DNA of 64,000 bases from Vallitalea sp. (lineage in GTDB: Bacteria > Bacillota > Clostridia > Lachnospirales > Vallitaleaceae): the NCBI GenBank assembly GCA_025210235.1, contig JAOASG010000024.1, forward strand, positions 113,546 to 177,545. Direction: 5' to 3'. Position numbers and translations under genes: made by a program. Every line of letters begins with the position of its first letter. The first letter of the stretch is position 1. The notes under the pieces were generated by a model. The model saw nothing but the letters and a program-made list of their open reading frames with translations. It was not told where the DNA came from and ran no database searches. This document shows, in pieces, positions 9,066-18,632 of this stretch.

Positions 9066-9202
9066 ACTAAGCTAAAAAATTGATCTATTTCTTCTGCTAA
9101 AAAGTAGAGGGTTTTATATTTGCAAAAGAATGTTATAATAGAATGAGCAAATAACAATAAACTATATACTTAATATACTTAACATATAAAGGAGTTGTAA
9201 AT

Positions 9203-10330
9203 ATGCCACCACTTACTACACTAATAAAACCAGCTTCTGGGAATTGTAATCTTAGATGTAAATATTGTTTTTATTATGATGTAATTAGTAATAGAGAAGT
9301 TAAAAACTATGGAATAATGTCAGAAGAAACATTAGAAGAACTTGTAAAAAAAGCTTTTGATTTTGCAGAAGGAATAGTAACATTTGCTTTTCAGGGAGGA
9401 GAGCCGACACTAGCTTCCTTGGATTTTTTTAGAAAATTAATAGAATTTGAGAAAAAATATAATAAAAATAATATAAAAGTAAATAATGCATTACAAACAA
9501 ATGGAATGGTTATAGATGATGAATGGGCAAAGTTTTTTCATGACAATGAATTTTTAATAGGTTTATCTATTGACGGGTACAAAGATATACATAATTACTA
9601 TCGTATTGATGCTAAAGGTGAAGGTAGCTTTAATAGAGTACTAAAAACAGCAAAATTATTTGATAAATATGATGTAATGTATAATGTTTTGTGTGTAGTA
9701 AATAAGCATGTAGCAAAACATGGAAGAAAAGTACTTAATTTCTACAAAAAACAAGGATTTAAATATTTACAGTTTATTCCTTGTTTAGATGAAATTGGTG
9801 AAAAGCCTGGACAAAATCCTTTTTCTCTTACACCAAAAGATTATGAAATATTTTTGAAAAATACTTTTGATATTTGGTATGAGGATTTTATTAATGGTAA
9901 TGGAATCAGCATTAGAATGTTTGATAATATATTACAAATGATATTGGGATATGAACCTGAAAGTTGTGATATGAGAGGACATTGTTCAAATAGTTCTATA
10001 ATTGAAGCAGATGGTTCTGTTTATCCTTGTGATTTCTATGTGTTAGATGAATGGAAGTTAGGAAATATAAATGAAAATAGCTTTGAAGAGATGGTTAAAT
10101 CTGAAACAGCTATAAATTTTATAAAAGAATCAATAGATACAGACCCTGAGTGCAGGGAGTGTAAATATTATAGAATCTGTCGTGGAGGATGTAAAAGGCA
10201 TAAAGAACCAAAAATTAATGGAAAATATACTAAAAACTATTTTTGTAGTGCATATAAAGAATTTTATAAATATACACTACCACGTTTTGTTGATATGGCT
10301 AAAAAGATAAATCAATCCAATCTTCAGTAG
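9203..10330 (+). CDS. Radical SAM/SPASM enzyme, anaerobic sulfatase-maturase type
   Basis: 375 residues. The radical SAM cluster motif CNLRCKYC lies at residues 15-22, right after the KPASGN start typical of anaerobic sulfatase-maturating enzymes. The C-terminal SPASM domain carries cysteines in CDMRGHCSNSS, VYPCDFYV, CRECKYYRICRGGCKRHK and YFCSAYKEF, enough for two auxiliary [4Fe-4S] clusters. Known anSMEs turn an active-site Cys or Ser of sulfatases into formylglycine. No sulfatase or small peptide substrate gene is adjacent, so the target is elsewhere or different. Confidence 0.88.
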   Translation: MPPLTTLIKPASGNCNLRCKYCFYYDVISNREVKNYGIMSEETLEELVKKAFDFAEGIVTFAFQGGEPTLASLDFFRKLIEFEKKYNKNNIKVNNALQTNGMVIDDEWAKFFHDNEFLIGLSIDGYKDIHNYYRIDAKGEGSFNRVLKTAKLFDKYDVMYNVLCVVNKHVAKHGRKVLNFYKKQGFKYLQFIPCLDEIGEKPGQNPFSLTPKDYEIFLKNTFDIWYEDFINGNGISIRMFDNILQMILGYEPESCDMRGHCSNSSIIEADGSVYPCDFYVLDEWKLGNINENSFEEMVKSETAINFIKESIDTDPECRECKYYRICRGGCKRHKEPKINGKYTKNYFCSAYKEFYKYTLPRFVDMAKKINQSNLQ

Positions 10331-10390
10331 CTTACTTATAAGTCCAAGAAACACTATGGAATTTGTATTGTAGAAAGCTTTAGAATATAT

Positions 10391-10485
10391 AGCATCTATA
10401 CTATTAGGATAATTGTAAAGTGTACACTATTTAATTATAGATACATGATGAATTACTACAATTATTCTGTAATAGTATAGATGCT
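10391..10485. repeat. Long inverted repeat downstream of the radical SAM gene
   Basis: Left arm from 10391 (AGCATCTATACTATTA then GGATAATTGT) and right arm 10458-10485 pair over about 26 of 28 bases, separated by about 40 bases that contain the palindrome GTGTACAC. T-rich sequence follows (CTTTTTATTTTC), so it could terminate the radical SAM transcript, but the loop is far longer than usual. It may be a decayed mobile palindrome. Confidence 0.6.
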
Positions 10486-10824
10486 TTTTATTTTCATTAT
10501 CATATAAAAACTAAGAAATATTAGTATTAGATAAAATTTGCCATGGTATGATATAATTCATGAATTATTGTATACAATGCTACAAAAAAACAATTAAAAT
10601 CAAAAATAATTGTGCAAAACATATAAAAATCTATTGACATATTAAAGTATTCATTATATATTAAGGGCATAGATAAGTACTTAAAATTACGGATCTTTTT
10701 ATCAAATAAAAAACTCCAATTAAATACATACAAAAGATATGAAAGAGTGTTATATAATTATTTTTTCTTGCTACTTTTATTTATTAAATTCAAGGTGGGA
10801 TATTGAGTATATTTGGAGGGTAAA
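10486..10824. promoter_or_regulatory. Promoter and long leader of the glutamate operon
   Basis: TTGACA (10634-10639), a 17-base spacer and TATATT (10657-10662) form a strong promoter, giving a leader of about 155 bases. The leader contains one arm (10741-10772) of the inverted repeat seen whole at 6934-7007. I see no cobalamin-riboswitch box although the mutase needs B12. Nothing else is recognisable between the hairpin at 10485 and the promoter. Confidence 0.6.
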
Positions 10825-11262
10825 ATGAATAATAAAAAGATAATATTAGGTGTGATTGGGGCAGATGTACATGCTGTCGGGAACAAAATATTAGCATATG
10901 CATTTGAACAAGCAGGATATAAAGTAATTAACTTAGGTGTAATGGTATCACAAGATGAGTTTATTAAAGCGGCTATAGAAACAGGTGCAGATGCAATATT
11001 AGTGTCTTCATTATATGGACATGGCGAACTAGATTGCAGAGGACTAAGAGAAAAATGTAAAGAATCGGGGATTGGAGATATTTTATTATATGTAGGAGGA
11101 AATTTAGTAGTAGGTAAAACACCATTTGAAGTAGTAGAAAAAAAGTTCTTGAATATGGGATTCAATAAAGTATATCCGCCAGGTACACTTCCTGATGTGG
11201 CTATAAAAGATCTTAATAATGACTTAGGAGTGAGTATTGATGGAAGCAGTATTACTTATTGA
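10825..11262 (+). CDS. glmS: Glutamate mutase small (sigma) subunit
   Basis: 145 residues forming the cobalamin-binding subunit of methylaspartate mutase, which interconverts L-glutamate and threo-3-methyl-L-aspartate. The base-off/His-on motif D14-V-H16-A-V-G19 is at the same residue numbers as in the Clostridium enzyme; H16 would coordinate cobalt. [11 protein letters not shown] and YVGGNL match the rest of the B12 pocket. The ATG at 10825 follows GGAGGG; the upstream TTG lies inside that ribosome site and is rejected. The end overlaps glmL by 23 bp, so the two are translationally coupled. Confidence 0.95.
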   Translation: MNNKKIILGVIGADVHAVGNKILAYAFEQAGYKVINLGVMVSQDEFIKAAIETGADAILVSSLYGHGELDCRGLREKCKESGIGDILLYVGGNLVVGKTPFEVVEKKFLNMGFNKVYPPGTLPDVAIKDLNNDLGVSIDGSSITY

Positions 11263-12619
11263 TTTTGGTAGTACTTATACAAAAGTAACTGCAGTTGATT
11301 TAAGTAATGAAACTATTATAGGTACTTCAAAAGCATTTACGACAATTCAACACGATATTAGTGAAGGATTAGATAGTGCTATTAAGAATCTTACAAATAC
11401 CTATGGGAAACTAACAATAAGAGAAATGTTCGCTTGTAGTAGTGCTGCTGGAGGGCTTAGAATGGTCGCTATTGGTCTGGTGCCCGACCTTACTGCTGAG
11501 GCAGCTAAACGAGCTGCTTTAAGTGCAGGTGCGAAAGTATTAAAAGTATTTTCTTATGAACTTAATGAAAGTGAAGGAAAAGAAATAGATGAAATAAATC
11601 CAGATATAATTTTACTAACAGGTGGAACAGATGGAGGTAATAAAGATGTAATTTTACATAACGCTTCTATATTAGCTGGATTGAAAACAAAAGCACCTAT
11701 TATCTTAGCTGGAAATAAATCTGTACAAGAAAAAATTTTAGATATATTGAAGAATAAAGAAATAACAGTATGTGAAAACGTAATGCCAGAACTGGATGTT
11801 CTTAATATAGAGTCAGCAAGGATGGCAATAAGAGAAGTTTTTATAAAAAAAATAATATATGCAAAAGGATTATCAAAAGTAAAAGATATAATTGAAGGAA
11901 TTATAATGCCTACGCCTTCAGCAGTATTATCCGCAGCAAAGCTCCTTTCTCAAGGTACAAACAATGAAAAAGGTATGGGAGATTTGATTGTAATTGATAT
12001 AGGAGGTGCTACTACTGATATTCATTCTATTGCAGACGGGTTACCAACTAAAGGAGGAGTATTATTAAAAGGACTACCAGAACCATTTGTAAAAAGAACA
12101 GTAGAAGGAGATTTAGGTGTAAGATATAGTGCCGCGTCACTTATTGATTCATGTGGAGAGCAAGAATTAATTGAATATACTGGTCTAACAAAAGAGCAAA
12201 TAAAGAAGTGTTTGAATATTATTAAATTAAACCCAGATTTTATAGGAATTAATAATAAAGAATTTAAGAAGTTTGACTTTGGATTAGCTACAATAGCTGT
12301 TAAAAATGCTATGGATAGACATGTAGGAAGAATAGAAACTCATTATACTCCTTTTGGATCAACATATATGCAAACAGGAAAAGATTTAACATCAACAAGA
12401 AATGTTATTGGAACAGGAGGGCCAATTATTTATTCTAACAGAGCTACCGATGTATTAAAAAAAGTACTATTTGAAGAAGTTAAACCAACGGTGTTAAAAC
12501 CTATTAAAGGTAAATTTTTTTTGGATAGAAAGTATATTTTTGCGGCTATGGGATTGTTATCAGTTAATTATCCTAAAATTTCATTAAATATATTAAAAAA
12601 AGAAATAAAACAAATATAG
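11240..12619 (+). CDS. glmL: Glutamate mutase accessory/reactivating protein
   Basis: 459 residues of the MutL/GlmL family, an actin-like ATPase fold. [17 protein letters not shown] at the N-terminus is the phosphate-1 motif, [13 protein letters not shown] follows, and [15 protein letters not shown] near residue 250 is the second phosphate loop. GlmL lies between the two mutase subunits in clostridial operons and is thought to reactivate or load cobalamin on the enzyme. AGGAG 9 bases before the ATG at 11240 sets the start; a TTG directly before it is not used. Confidence 0.93.
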   Translation: MEAVLLIDFGSTYTKVTAVDLSNETIIGTSKAFTTIQHDISEGLDSAIKNLTNTYGKLTIREMFACSSAAGGLRMVAIGLVPDLTAEAAKRAALSAGAKVLKVFSYELNESEGKEIDEINPDIILLTGGTDGGNKDVILHNASILAGLKTKAPIILAGNKSVQEKILDILKNKEITVCENVMPELDVLNIESARMAIREVFIKKIIYAKGLSKVKDIIEGIIMPTPSAVLSAAKLLSQGTNNEKGMGDLIVIDIGGATTDIHSIADGLPTKGGVLLKGLPEPFVKRTVEGDLGVRYSAASLIDSCGEQELIEYTGLTKEQIKKCLNIIKLNPDFIGINNKEFKKFDFGLATIAVKNAMDRHVGRIETHYTPFGSTYMQTGKDLTSTRNVIGTGGPIIYSNRATDVLKKVLFEEVKPTVLKPIKGKFFLDRKYIFAAMGLLSVNYPKISLNILKKEIKQI

Positions 12620-12629
12620 AGGTGGACTA

Positions 12630-14081
12630 ATGGAATTAACAAATAAGAAGTTAAATGAAGTTCTTTTCAAAAATATCCAACAAGAAGTACTTATGCAATG
12701 GGAGACAGGTAAAGATGTTAGGTCTAAAGAAGTAATTAAATATCATGAAAATATAGCAAAAAATAAAGTTTTTACAAATAAACTTAATGAAGCAAAAAAA
12801 ATAGGTAATACTCTTATTCAGCCAAGAGCAGGAGTTGCATTAGTAAATAAACATATAGAACTACTTAATTATCTAGTAGATGAGGGTGAAGCTGATTTAT
12901 TACCTACAACAATTGATAGTTATACAAGACATAATAGATACAGTGAAGTTGAAAAAGGGATAAGTGAAAGTAGAAAAGCAGGAAGGTCACTTTTAAATGG
13001 ATTTCCAGCAGTGAATCACGGTGTTTCTTTATGTAGAAAAGTTAATGAGTCAGTAGGTGTACCTGTTCAAGTTAGACATGGAACACCAGATGCTAGATTA
13101 CTTGCTGAGATTAGTATAGCAGGTGGTTTTACTTCTTTTGAAGGTGGAGGTATATCTTATAATATCCCTTATTCAAAAAATATTCCTCTTGATAAAACTA
13201 TTTATGATTGGCAATATGTTGATAGACTTATTGGTATATACGAACAAGAAGGCGTTAGTATAAATAGAGAACCTTTTGGACCACTTACTGGAACATTGGT
13301 TCCACCATGTATTTCTCATAGTGTAGCAATTATTGAAAGTCTTCTTGCTGCTGAGCAGGGAGTTAAAAATATAACAGTTGGGTATGGACAGTGTGGTAAT
13401 TTAGTTCAAGATGTTGCTGCAATTACAACTTTAGATATATTAACAGAAGAATATTTACAAAAGTTTGGATACGAAGATGTAACTGTAACAACTGTACTTC
13501 ATCAATGGATGGGAGGCTTTCCACAAGATGAATCAAAAGCATTTGGTGTAATTTCTTGGGGTGCAGCTACTGCCGCATTAGCAGGTGCTACAAAAGTCAT
13601 TGTAAAAACACCTCATGAAGCAATGGGAGTACCAACTAAAGAAGCTAATGCAAGTGGTATAAAAGCAACGAAACAACTAGTTACTATGTTAAAAGATCAG
13701 AAGATGGAATTAACAAAAGAATTAGAAGAAGAAAAAGAGATGATAATGGCTGAAACACGTTGTATTATAAATAAAACATTAGAACTAGGCAAAGGAGATG
13801 TTGCACTTGGAACTATTAGAGCATTTGGGGCAGGAGTAATTGATATACCATTTGCACCTAGTAGACAAAATATAGGCAAAGTTTTTCCAGCAAGAGATAA
13901 TTATGGAGCAGTACGTTTTTTAGAATGTTCTAATTTGCCATTTAATAAACAAATAAAAGATTATCATTATAGTAAGATGAAAGAAAGAGCAGACTTTGAA
14001 AAAAGAGATATGAGTTTTCAAATGGTTATTGATGATATATATGCAATTGGAAAAGGAAAACTAGTTGGAAGACCAAGATAG
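12630..14081 (+). CDS. glmE: Glutamate mutase large (epsilon) subunit
   Basis: 483 residues, the expected length of the catalytic TIM-barrel subunit. [20 protein letters not shown] includes the arginine region that binds the glutamate carboxylates, and [25 protein letters not shown] and [16 protein letters not shown] are conserved family stretches. It pairs with GlmS to form the adenosylcobalamin-dependent mutase. It starts 10 bp after glmL behind GAGGTGG. A MITE copy lies between its stop and the next gene of the pathway. Confidence 0.95.
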   Translation: MELTNKKLNEVLFKNIQQEVLMQWETGKDVRSKEVIKYHENIAKNKVFTNKLNEAKKIGNTLIQPRAGVALVNKHIELLNYLVDEGEADLLPTTIDSYTRHNRYSEVEKGISESRKAGRSLLNGFPAVNHGVSLCRKVNESVGVPVQVRHGTPDARLLAEISIAGGFTSFEGGGISYNIPYSKNIPLDKTIYDWQYVDRLIGIYEQEGVSINREPFGPLTGTLVPPCISHSVAIIESLLAAEQGVKNITVGYGQCGNLVQDVAAITTLDILTEEYLQKFGYEDVTVTTVLHQWMGGFPQDESKAFGVISWGAATAALAGATKVIVKTPHEAMGVPTKEANASGIKATKQLVTMLKDQKMELTKELEEEKEMIMAETRCIINKTLELGKGDVALGTIRAFGAGVIDIPFAPSRQNIGKVFPARDNYGAVRFLECSNLPFNKQIKDYHYSKMKERADFEKRDMSFQMVIDDIYAIGKGKLVGRPR

Positions 14082-14138
14082 ATATTGTATGTAAAGAATT
14101 GAAATCCAGTATATTGATTACCAGAGTATTATTTGAAG

Positions 14139-14257
14139 TAGGTAATTGCAAAACTAGGAAATATAATTCTTTACATACAATATGTAGTTCTTATTTGAAA
14201 CGGGAACCCAACATATTGTATTAAAGAATCAACTGAATGTAGTTTTGCAATTACTTA
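14139..14257 (+). mobile_element. 119-bp MITE, copy B, inside the glutamate operon
   Basis: Terminal repeats TAGGTAATTGCAAAACTA and (reverse complement) TAAGTAATTGCAAAACTA. The flanks ATTATTTGAAG at 14128-14138 and 14258-14268 are a perfect 11-bp direct repeat, a clean target duplication. The internal sequence is nearly identical to copies A and C. It can fold into one long hairpin. Inserted between glmE and mal, it adds an RNA hairpin in the middle of the operon transcript. Confidence 0.9.
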
Positions 14258-14289
14258 ATTATTTGAAGTTAAGAAAGGAAATGAAATAG

Positions 14290-15552
14290 ATGAAGGTTGT
14301 TGACATGGTATTATCAGAAGGGAAAACGGGATTTTTCTTCGATGATCAAAGGGCAATAAAAAAACATGCAATTCAAAATGGTGCAACATATAGTGGAGAA
14401 CCTATAACAAAAGGATTTAATTCTGTAAGGCAGGCTGGGGAGTCAGTATCCGTTATGCTATTATTAGAAGATGGACAAATCGCATATGGAGATTGTGCAG
14501 CTGTTCAATATTCTGGTGCGGGAGGAAGAGACCCATTATTCACTGCAAAAGATTATATACCTGTTATATATAAACATATGAAACCTTTATTGATTGGTCG
14601 AGAACTTAATAGTTTTAAGGAATTGGCTGAAATAGTAGATAATTATATTAAACCTTCAGGTGAAAGAATGCATACTGCAATTAGATATGGTATTACTCAA
14701 TCAATACTAGACGCTGTTGCAAAAAGCAATAAAATGCTTATGGCAGAAGTAGTTGCCAAGGAATATGGAACTATGGTTTCAAAAAAAAAGATACCTATCT
14801 TTATGCAATCAGGTGATGATAGATATAATAATGTTGACAAGATGATTTTAAAAGGCGCAGATATTTTGCCTCATGGATTGATTAATAATATTAAACTTAA
14901 ATTAGGAGAGAATGGTCAACTCCTTAAAAAATATATTATATGGATTCGTGATAGAGTTATTGAAATAAGAAATACAGATGAATATCAACCAGTAATTCAT
15001 GTAGATGTATATGGAACTATAGGCCTTATTTTTAATAATGATTACAATAAAATTGTTTCATATATAAAAGAACTTGAAGAAGCGGCTTATCCTCTTAAAT
15101 TAAGAATAGAAGGACCAATGGATATGGAAGAAAGAACTGCACAAATGGAAGCTTTAAAAGAACTTTGTAAAAGATTAGATGAAAAAAATATAAATGTTGA
15201 AATTGTAGCAGATGAATGGTGTAACACTTTTGAAGATATTAAGTATTTCGCAGATAATAAAGCCGGTAATATGATTCAGATTAAAACCCCTGACCTAGGG
15301 GGTATTAATAATACAATTGAAGCCGTATTATATTGTAAAGAAAGAGGAATAGGAGCATATCAAGGAGGAACTTGTAATGAAACTGATAGGTCTTCACAAG
15401 TCTGTGTTCATCTAGCTATGGCTACTAGTCCAATACAAATTCTTGCAAAGCCTGGTATGGGTGTGGATGAAGGATATATGATAGTTTTTAATGAGATGGA
15501 GAGAATATTAGCAATTAGAAATATGAAAAGTAATTGCATAACTACACTGTGA
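14290..15552 (+). CDS. mal: Methylaspartate ammonia-lyase
   Basis: 420 residues of the enolase superfamily; converts threo-3-methylaspartate to mesaconate plus ammonia, the step after glutamate mutase. Visible features are the N-terminal YSGAGGRDPLF segment, the metal-ligand strands VIHVDVYGT, LRIEGPMDME and EIVADEWCNT, and the catalytic lysine in MIQIKTPDLGGINN (KTPD). The C-terminal YQGGTCNETDRSSQVCVHLA is characteristic. The AAAGGA ribosome site lies just past the MITE, so the gene is still well translated. Confidence 0.95.
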   Translation: MKVVDMVLSEGKTGFFFDDQRAIKKHAIQNGATYSGEPITKGFNSVRQAGESVSVMLLLEDGQIAYGDCAAVQYSGAGGRDPLFTAKDYIPVIYKHMKPLLIGRELNSFKELAEIVDNYIKPSGERMHTAIRYGITQSILDAVAKSNKMLMAEVVAKEYGTMVSKKKIPIFMQSGDDRYNNVDKMILKGADILPHGLINNIKLKLGENGQLLKKYIIWIRDRVIEIRNTDEYQPVIHVDVYGTIGLIFNNDYNKIVSYIKELEEAAYPLKLRIEGPMDMEERTAQMEALKELCKRLDEKNINVEIVADEWCNTFEDIKYFADNKAGNMIQIKTPDLGGINNTIEAVLYCKERGIGAYQGGTCNETDRSSQVCVHLAMATSPIQILAKPGMGVDEGYMIVFNEMERILAIRNMKSNCITTL

Positions 15553-15580
15553 TGACCAAATTGAAAGAGAAAGGAATAAT

Positions 15581-16948
15581 ATGATGAGAGAATTAAGGGT
15601 ATTATCTCCAACTGCTATATTAGGATATGGATTTCCTATGGAGTCATTTATAGAAGGTATGAAGAGAAAACCTCATGTAATTGCAGTTGATGCAGGCTCA
15701 ACTGATCCAGGACCTTATTATCTAGGAGCGGGAATTCCTTTTACTGATGAAACAGCTGTTAAGAGGGATTTGACGATTATAATTAGGGAGGCTAGAAAGA
15801 ATAATATTCCAGTTATTATTGGATCTGCTGGAGGTTGTGGTGGAAAGCCTCACGTACAGGAAGTTGTTAACATTGTAAAATCAATTGGAAAAGAAAATGA
15901 TTTATTATTTAAGATGGCTATTATACATGCAGAAATTAGTAAAGAATTAGTGTTAAATAAATTAGAAGAAGGAAAAATAAGTGCTTTATACCCAGCACCA
16001 GTATTAACAAAAAGAGAAATTGAAAAAACAGAACGGATTGTTGGGCAAATGGGTATTGAACCTATTATAAGAGCTCTTGAGGAAGAGGCAGAAGTTATTA
16101 TAGCAGGAAGGGCATATGACCCAACTGTTTTTGCTGCTTTAGCGGTGAAAGAAGGATATGATACTGGGTTAGCACTTCATATGGGGAAGATATTAGAGTG
16201 TGCAAGTATTGCAGCTACTCCAGGTAGTGGTAGTGACTGTATGTTTGGTTATCTTGGAGAAGATTATTTTAAGCTTGAACCTCTTAATCCTATAAGAAAG
16301 TGTACGACACTATCAGTTGCAGCGCATACATTATATGAGAAAACAAATCCATATGTTTTGCCAGGACCAGGGGGAGTTCTGGATTTACAAGAAACAAAAT
16401 TTGAACAGGAAACAGATAATATTGTAAAAGTAACTGGTTCTAAATTTATACCATCACAGGTGTATACTATTAAACTCGAAGGAGCAAAAAAAATAGGTTT
16501 CAGAACTATTTCAATAGCTGGAACTAGAGATAATATTATGATTTCCCAAATAGATTCTATCATAGATGAAGTAAAAGAAAGAGTTCAAGATAATTTTAAA
16601 GAAGCTGATTATAAATATTATCTTGATTTTAAAGTATACGGTAAAGATGCGGTTATGGGTTGTCTTGAAGCAGTTAATTCAATTAATAGTCATGAAATAG
16701 GGATTGTTATAGAGGCAGTTGCTGATACTCAAAAAATTGCTAATACAATATGTAGTTTTACGAGGTCAACGATGCTTCATTATGGTTATAGTGGAAGGAT
16801 ATCAACAGCGGGGAATTTAGCATTTCCGTATTCTCCTTCTGATTTCAAAGCAGGGGAAGTGTACGAGTTTAGTATTTATCATATAGTGGAAGTGGATGAT
16901 CCTTATGAATTATTTCCGATAGATTATATAGATATCGGAGAGACTTAG
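15581..16948 (+). CDS. AtuA-like protein (DUF1446)
   Basis: 455 residues. The N-terminal IAVDAGSTDPGPYYLGAG is the hallmark of the acyclic terpene utilisation AtuA/DUF1446 family; IIIGSAGGCGGKPHV, IIAGRAYDPTVFAALA and VLPGPGGVLDLQE are other conserved glycine-rich stretches. AtuA is needed for citronellol/geraniol catabolism in Pseudomonas, but its reaction is not defined. Here it is 28 bp after mal and followed by DUF4387, so a role in handling mesaconate or a later C5 intermediate is a reasonable inference. The window contains no conventional mesaconase. Confidence 0.88.
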   Translation: MMRELRVLSPTAILGYGFPMESFIEGMKRKPHVIAVDAGSTDPGPYYLGAGIPFTDETAVKRDLTIIIREARKNNIPVIIGSAGGCGGKPHVQEVVNIVKSIGKENDLLFKMAIIHAEISKELVLNKLEEGKISALYPAPVLTKREIEKTERIVGQMGIEPIIRALEEEAEVIIAGRAYDPTVFAALAVKEGYDTGLALHMGKILECASIAATPGSGSDCMFGYLGEDYFKLEPLNPIRKCTTLSVAAHTLYEKTNPYVLPGPGGVLDLQETKFEQETDNIVKVTGSKFIPSQVYTIKLEGAKKIGFRTISIAGTRDNIMISQIDSIIDEVKERVQDNFKEADYKYYLDFKVYGKDAVMGCLEAVNSINSHEIGIVIEAVADTQKIANTICSFTRSTMLHYGYSGRISTAGNLAFPYSPSDFKAGEVYEFSIYHIVEVDDPYELFPIDYIDIGET

Positions 16949-17083
16949 AGTGCAGATGAAGATTTATTACCAAAACCAAATTCTTTATTGCAATTTTAGT
17001 TAAGATAAATTTTCATACGTTAGCCCTTAAATAGTATAAAGAAACAAATACGGTATAAGACGGTCATAGGAGGTATGGGGTAA

Positions 17084-17401
17084 ATGGAAATAAGATTGAA
17101 AGATATTGCAGAAGTGATAAGAAGTAAAAATGCTGGTCCTTATGAGTTAACATTTGATATAATATTTAAAGAATGGGAGACTTTTAAAGTAGCTTGTGAG
17201 AAAAAAATTATCAATGAAAAGATTATAGCTGATTTATATGGTATTCCAATTAAAAACATTATTAACATAATAGAATTTAAACCGGCTAAAGCAATTAAGG
17301 TAACAATAATTCGTCCAATTTCGTCAGGACAATTAGGTGAAACGGATGTATACGGAGCTCAACAACACGCGCCGTTAGTTGATTTAGTTGTAGAATTATA
17401 A
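17084..17401 (+). CDS. DUF4387 protein, partner of AtuA-like protein
   Basis: 105 residues, matching the family's LKDIAEVIRSKNAGPYELTF start and GETDVYGAQQHAPLVDLVVE end. In many genomes DUF4387 is the C-terminal part of AtuA proteins or encoded right beside them, so the two probably form one complex. Start set by AGGAGG 10 bases upstream. Its last codons and stop are inside a perfect 18-bp RNA hairpin. Confidence 0.88.
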   Translation: MEIRLKDIAEVIRSKNAGPYELTFDIIFKEWETFKVACEKKIINEKIIADLYGIPIKNIINIIEFKPAKAIKVTIIRPISSGQLGETDVYGAQQHAPLVDLVVEL

Positions 17402-17430
17402 CTTTAGGAAGTTATAATTCTACAACTGAA
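17383..17430 (+). promoter_or_regulatory. 18-22 bp hairpin across the DUF4387 stop codon
   Basis: Arms 17387-17404 and 17409-17426 (AAGTTATAATTCTACAAC) pair perfectly around the 4-base loop TAGG, and the stem extends four more pairs with one G-U. The stop codon at 17399-17401 is within the left arm. There is no T-run, so this is more likely a processing or stability element separating the last operon gene than a terminator. Confidence 0.7.
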
Positions 17431-17472
17431 TTGGAATTTGGTAATTTCTTATTAGGAAGAGGTGTTATATTT

Positions 17473-18414
17473 ATGGCAATAACATTATTACAAGAAGCTT
17501 TAATGTATTCAGTTTATTTCGCACCTAGAGGTAGAAAAAGATTATTAAACTTAGGACATCAGATATCACAGAGATATTTAAGCCCACTTGATAATTTAAT
17601 TGGGGTAATAGGAGATGCGGGAGCGGGAAAATCAGTTTTTATTAAAGGAATGTTTCCAGGACTTGAACTTACAAATGATGATGAAGGTATTAATGTAAGA
17701 CCACTACCTCTATTAGATGGAGTAGATAACGGTTTTTTTAGTAGTCATACTTATCATATAGATGTAAGATTTGAATCTGCATTTACTCAAATGTATCTGT
17801 TGGCAGAAGCTGTAAAAACAGCCTTAGAACATAATAAGAGAGTTATAGTTGAACATTTTGATTTATTATATCCGTATTTAAAAATGAATGCTCAAATTAT
17901 TATAGGAATTGGAGAAGAGGTTATTGTAACACGTCCTAGTATATTTGGACCTTGCCCAAAGGATATAGCTGATATTGTATATAAATCTATAAAATATAGA
18001 AAAATGGCACATACAGCAGAAGATTTTACAGGACTTGTGCTAGAAAAAGAACTTGGGTTTGAACATTGTGAAGGGCATAATGATATTAGACATGGATTTG
18101 TTCTTGAATTTGATAATAAACCTGATATAGATATTGAAGACCTTGAAAAAAGGACTAAAAATTTAATTAATAAAAACTTAGATATATGCTATGTTGATGA
18201 TAATCATATATCTATAGGAGATACGAAATTTGAATGTACAGGACCAAGAATACATTTGAAAAATAGTAGCGAAATAGAACATTTTAAATTGATTAAAGAA
18301 TATAAGTATAATCCTATAACAAAATCTTATGCTTTAATTGGGACTATAGGGATTGATTATGATATTAGCATAAATGAACTAAATAGCCTTAAATATCATA
18401 TGTATGTTAAGTAA
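17473..18414 (+). CDS. P-loop protein with AlaRS-type second additional domain
   Basis: 313 residues. The N-terminal part holds a Walker A motif, GDAGAGKS, after YFAPRGRKRLLNLG. The C-terminal part resembles the 'second additional domain' (SAD) of alanyl- and threonyl-tRNA synthetases: RKMAHTAEDFTGLVLEKELG, RHGFV, and C-T-G-P-R-I-H-L-K-N-SSEIEHFKLIKE, which matches the C-x-G-T-H-v-x-x-T-G-x-I segment, with the cysteine kept and one His shifted. Family members are named only after this domain and have no known function. I start at the ATG at 17473, behind GAAGAGGTG, rather than the ORF start 42 bases upstream. Last gene of the glutamate operon. Confidence 0.75.
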   Translation: MAITLLQEALMYSVYFAPRGRKRLLNLGHQISQRYLSPLDNLIGVIGDAGAGKSVFIKGMFPGLELTNDDEGINVRPLPLLDGVDNGFFSSHTYHIDVRFESAFTQMYLLAEAVKTALEHNKRVIVEHFDLLYPYLKMNAQIIIGIGEEVIVTRPSIFGPCPKDIADIVYKSIKYRKMAHTAEDFTGLVLEKELGFEHCEGHNDIRHGFVLEFDNKPDIDIEDLEKRTKNLINKNLDICYVDDNHISIGDTKFECTGPRIHLKNSSEIEHFKLIKEYKYNPITKSYALIGTIGIDYDISINELNSLKYHMYVK

Positions 18415-18632
18415 CTTTTTATACAGGACATTGGTATTTCCGATAAGTTAGAGCATTTTATAGTGACTAACGTTTTAATTTTATACCACGTTGTAGCTTT
18501 GTTGAATAGTAAATACTTAATTATGATTACAAACGTAATAAAAACCATTGTTTTTATAAGAGATATAATATATACTATTTATGCAAATCATAATATATTG
18601 TTTGCAATACGTACATATTTCAGGAGGGAAAA

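Noticed and set aside
10527..10733. Minus-strand ORF of 68 residues in the glutamate operon leader
   Set aside because: Overlaps the promoter, has no ribosome site and has low-complexity composition.
10663..10824. Cobalamin riboswitch expected before B12-dependent glutamate mutase
   Set aside because: No B12 box or matching stems could be found in the leader.
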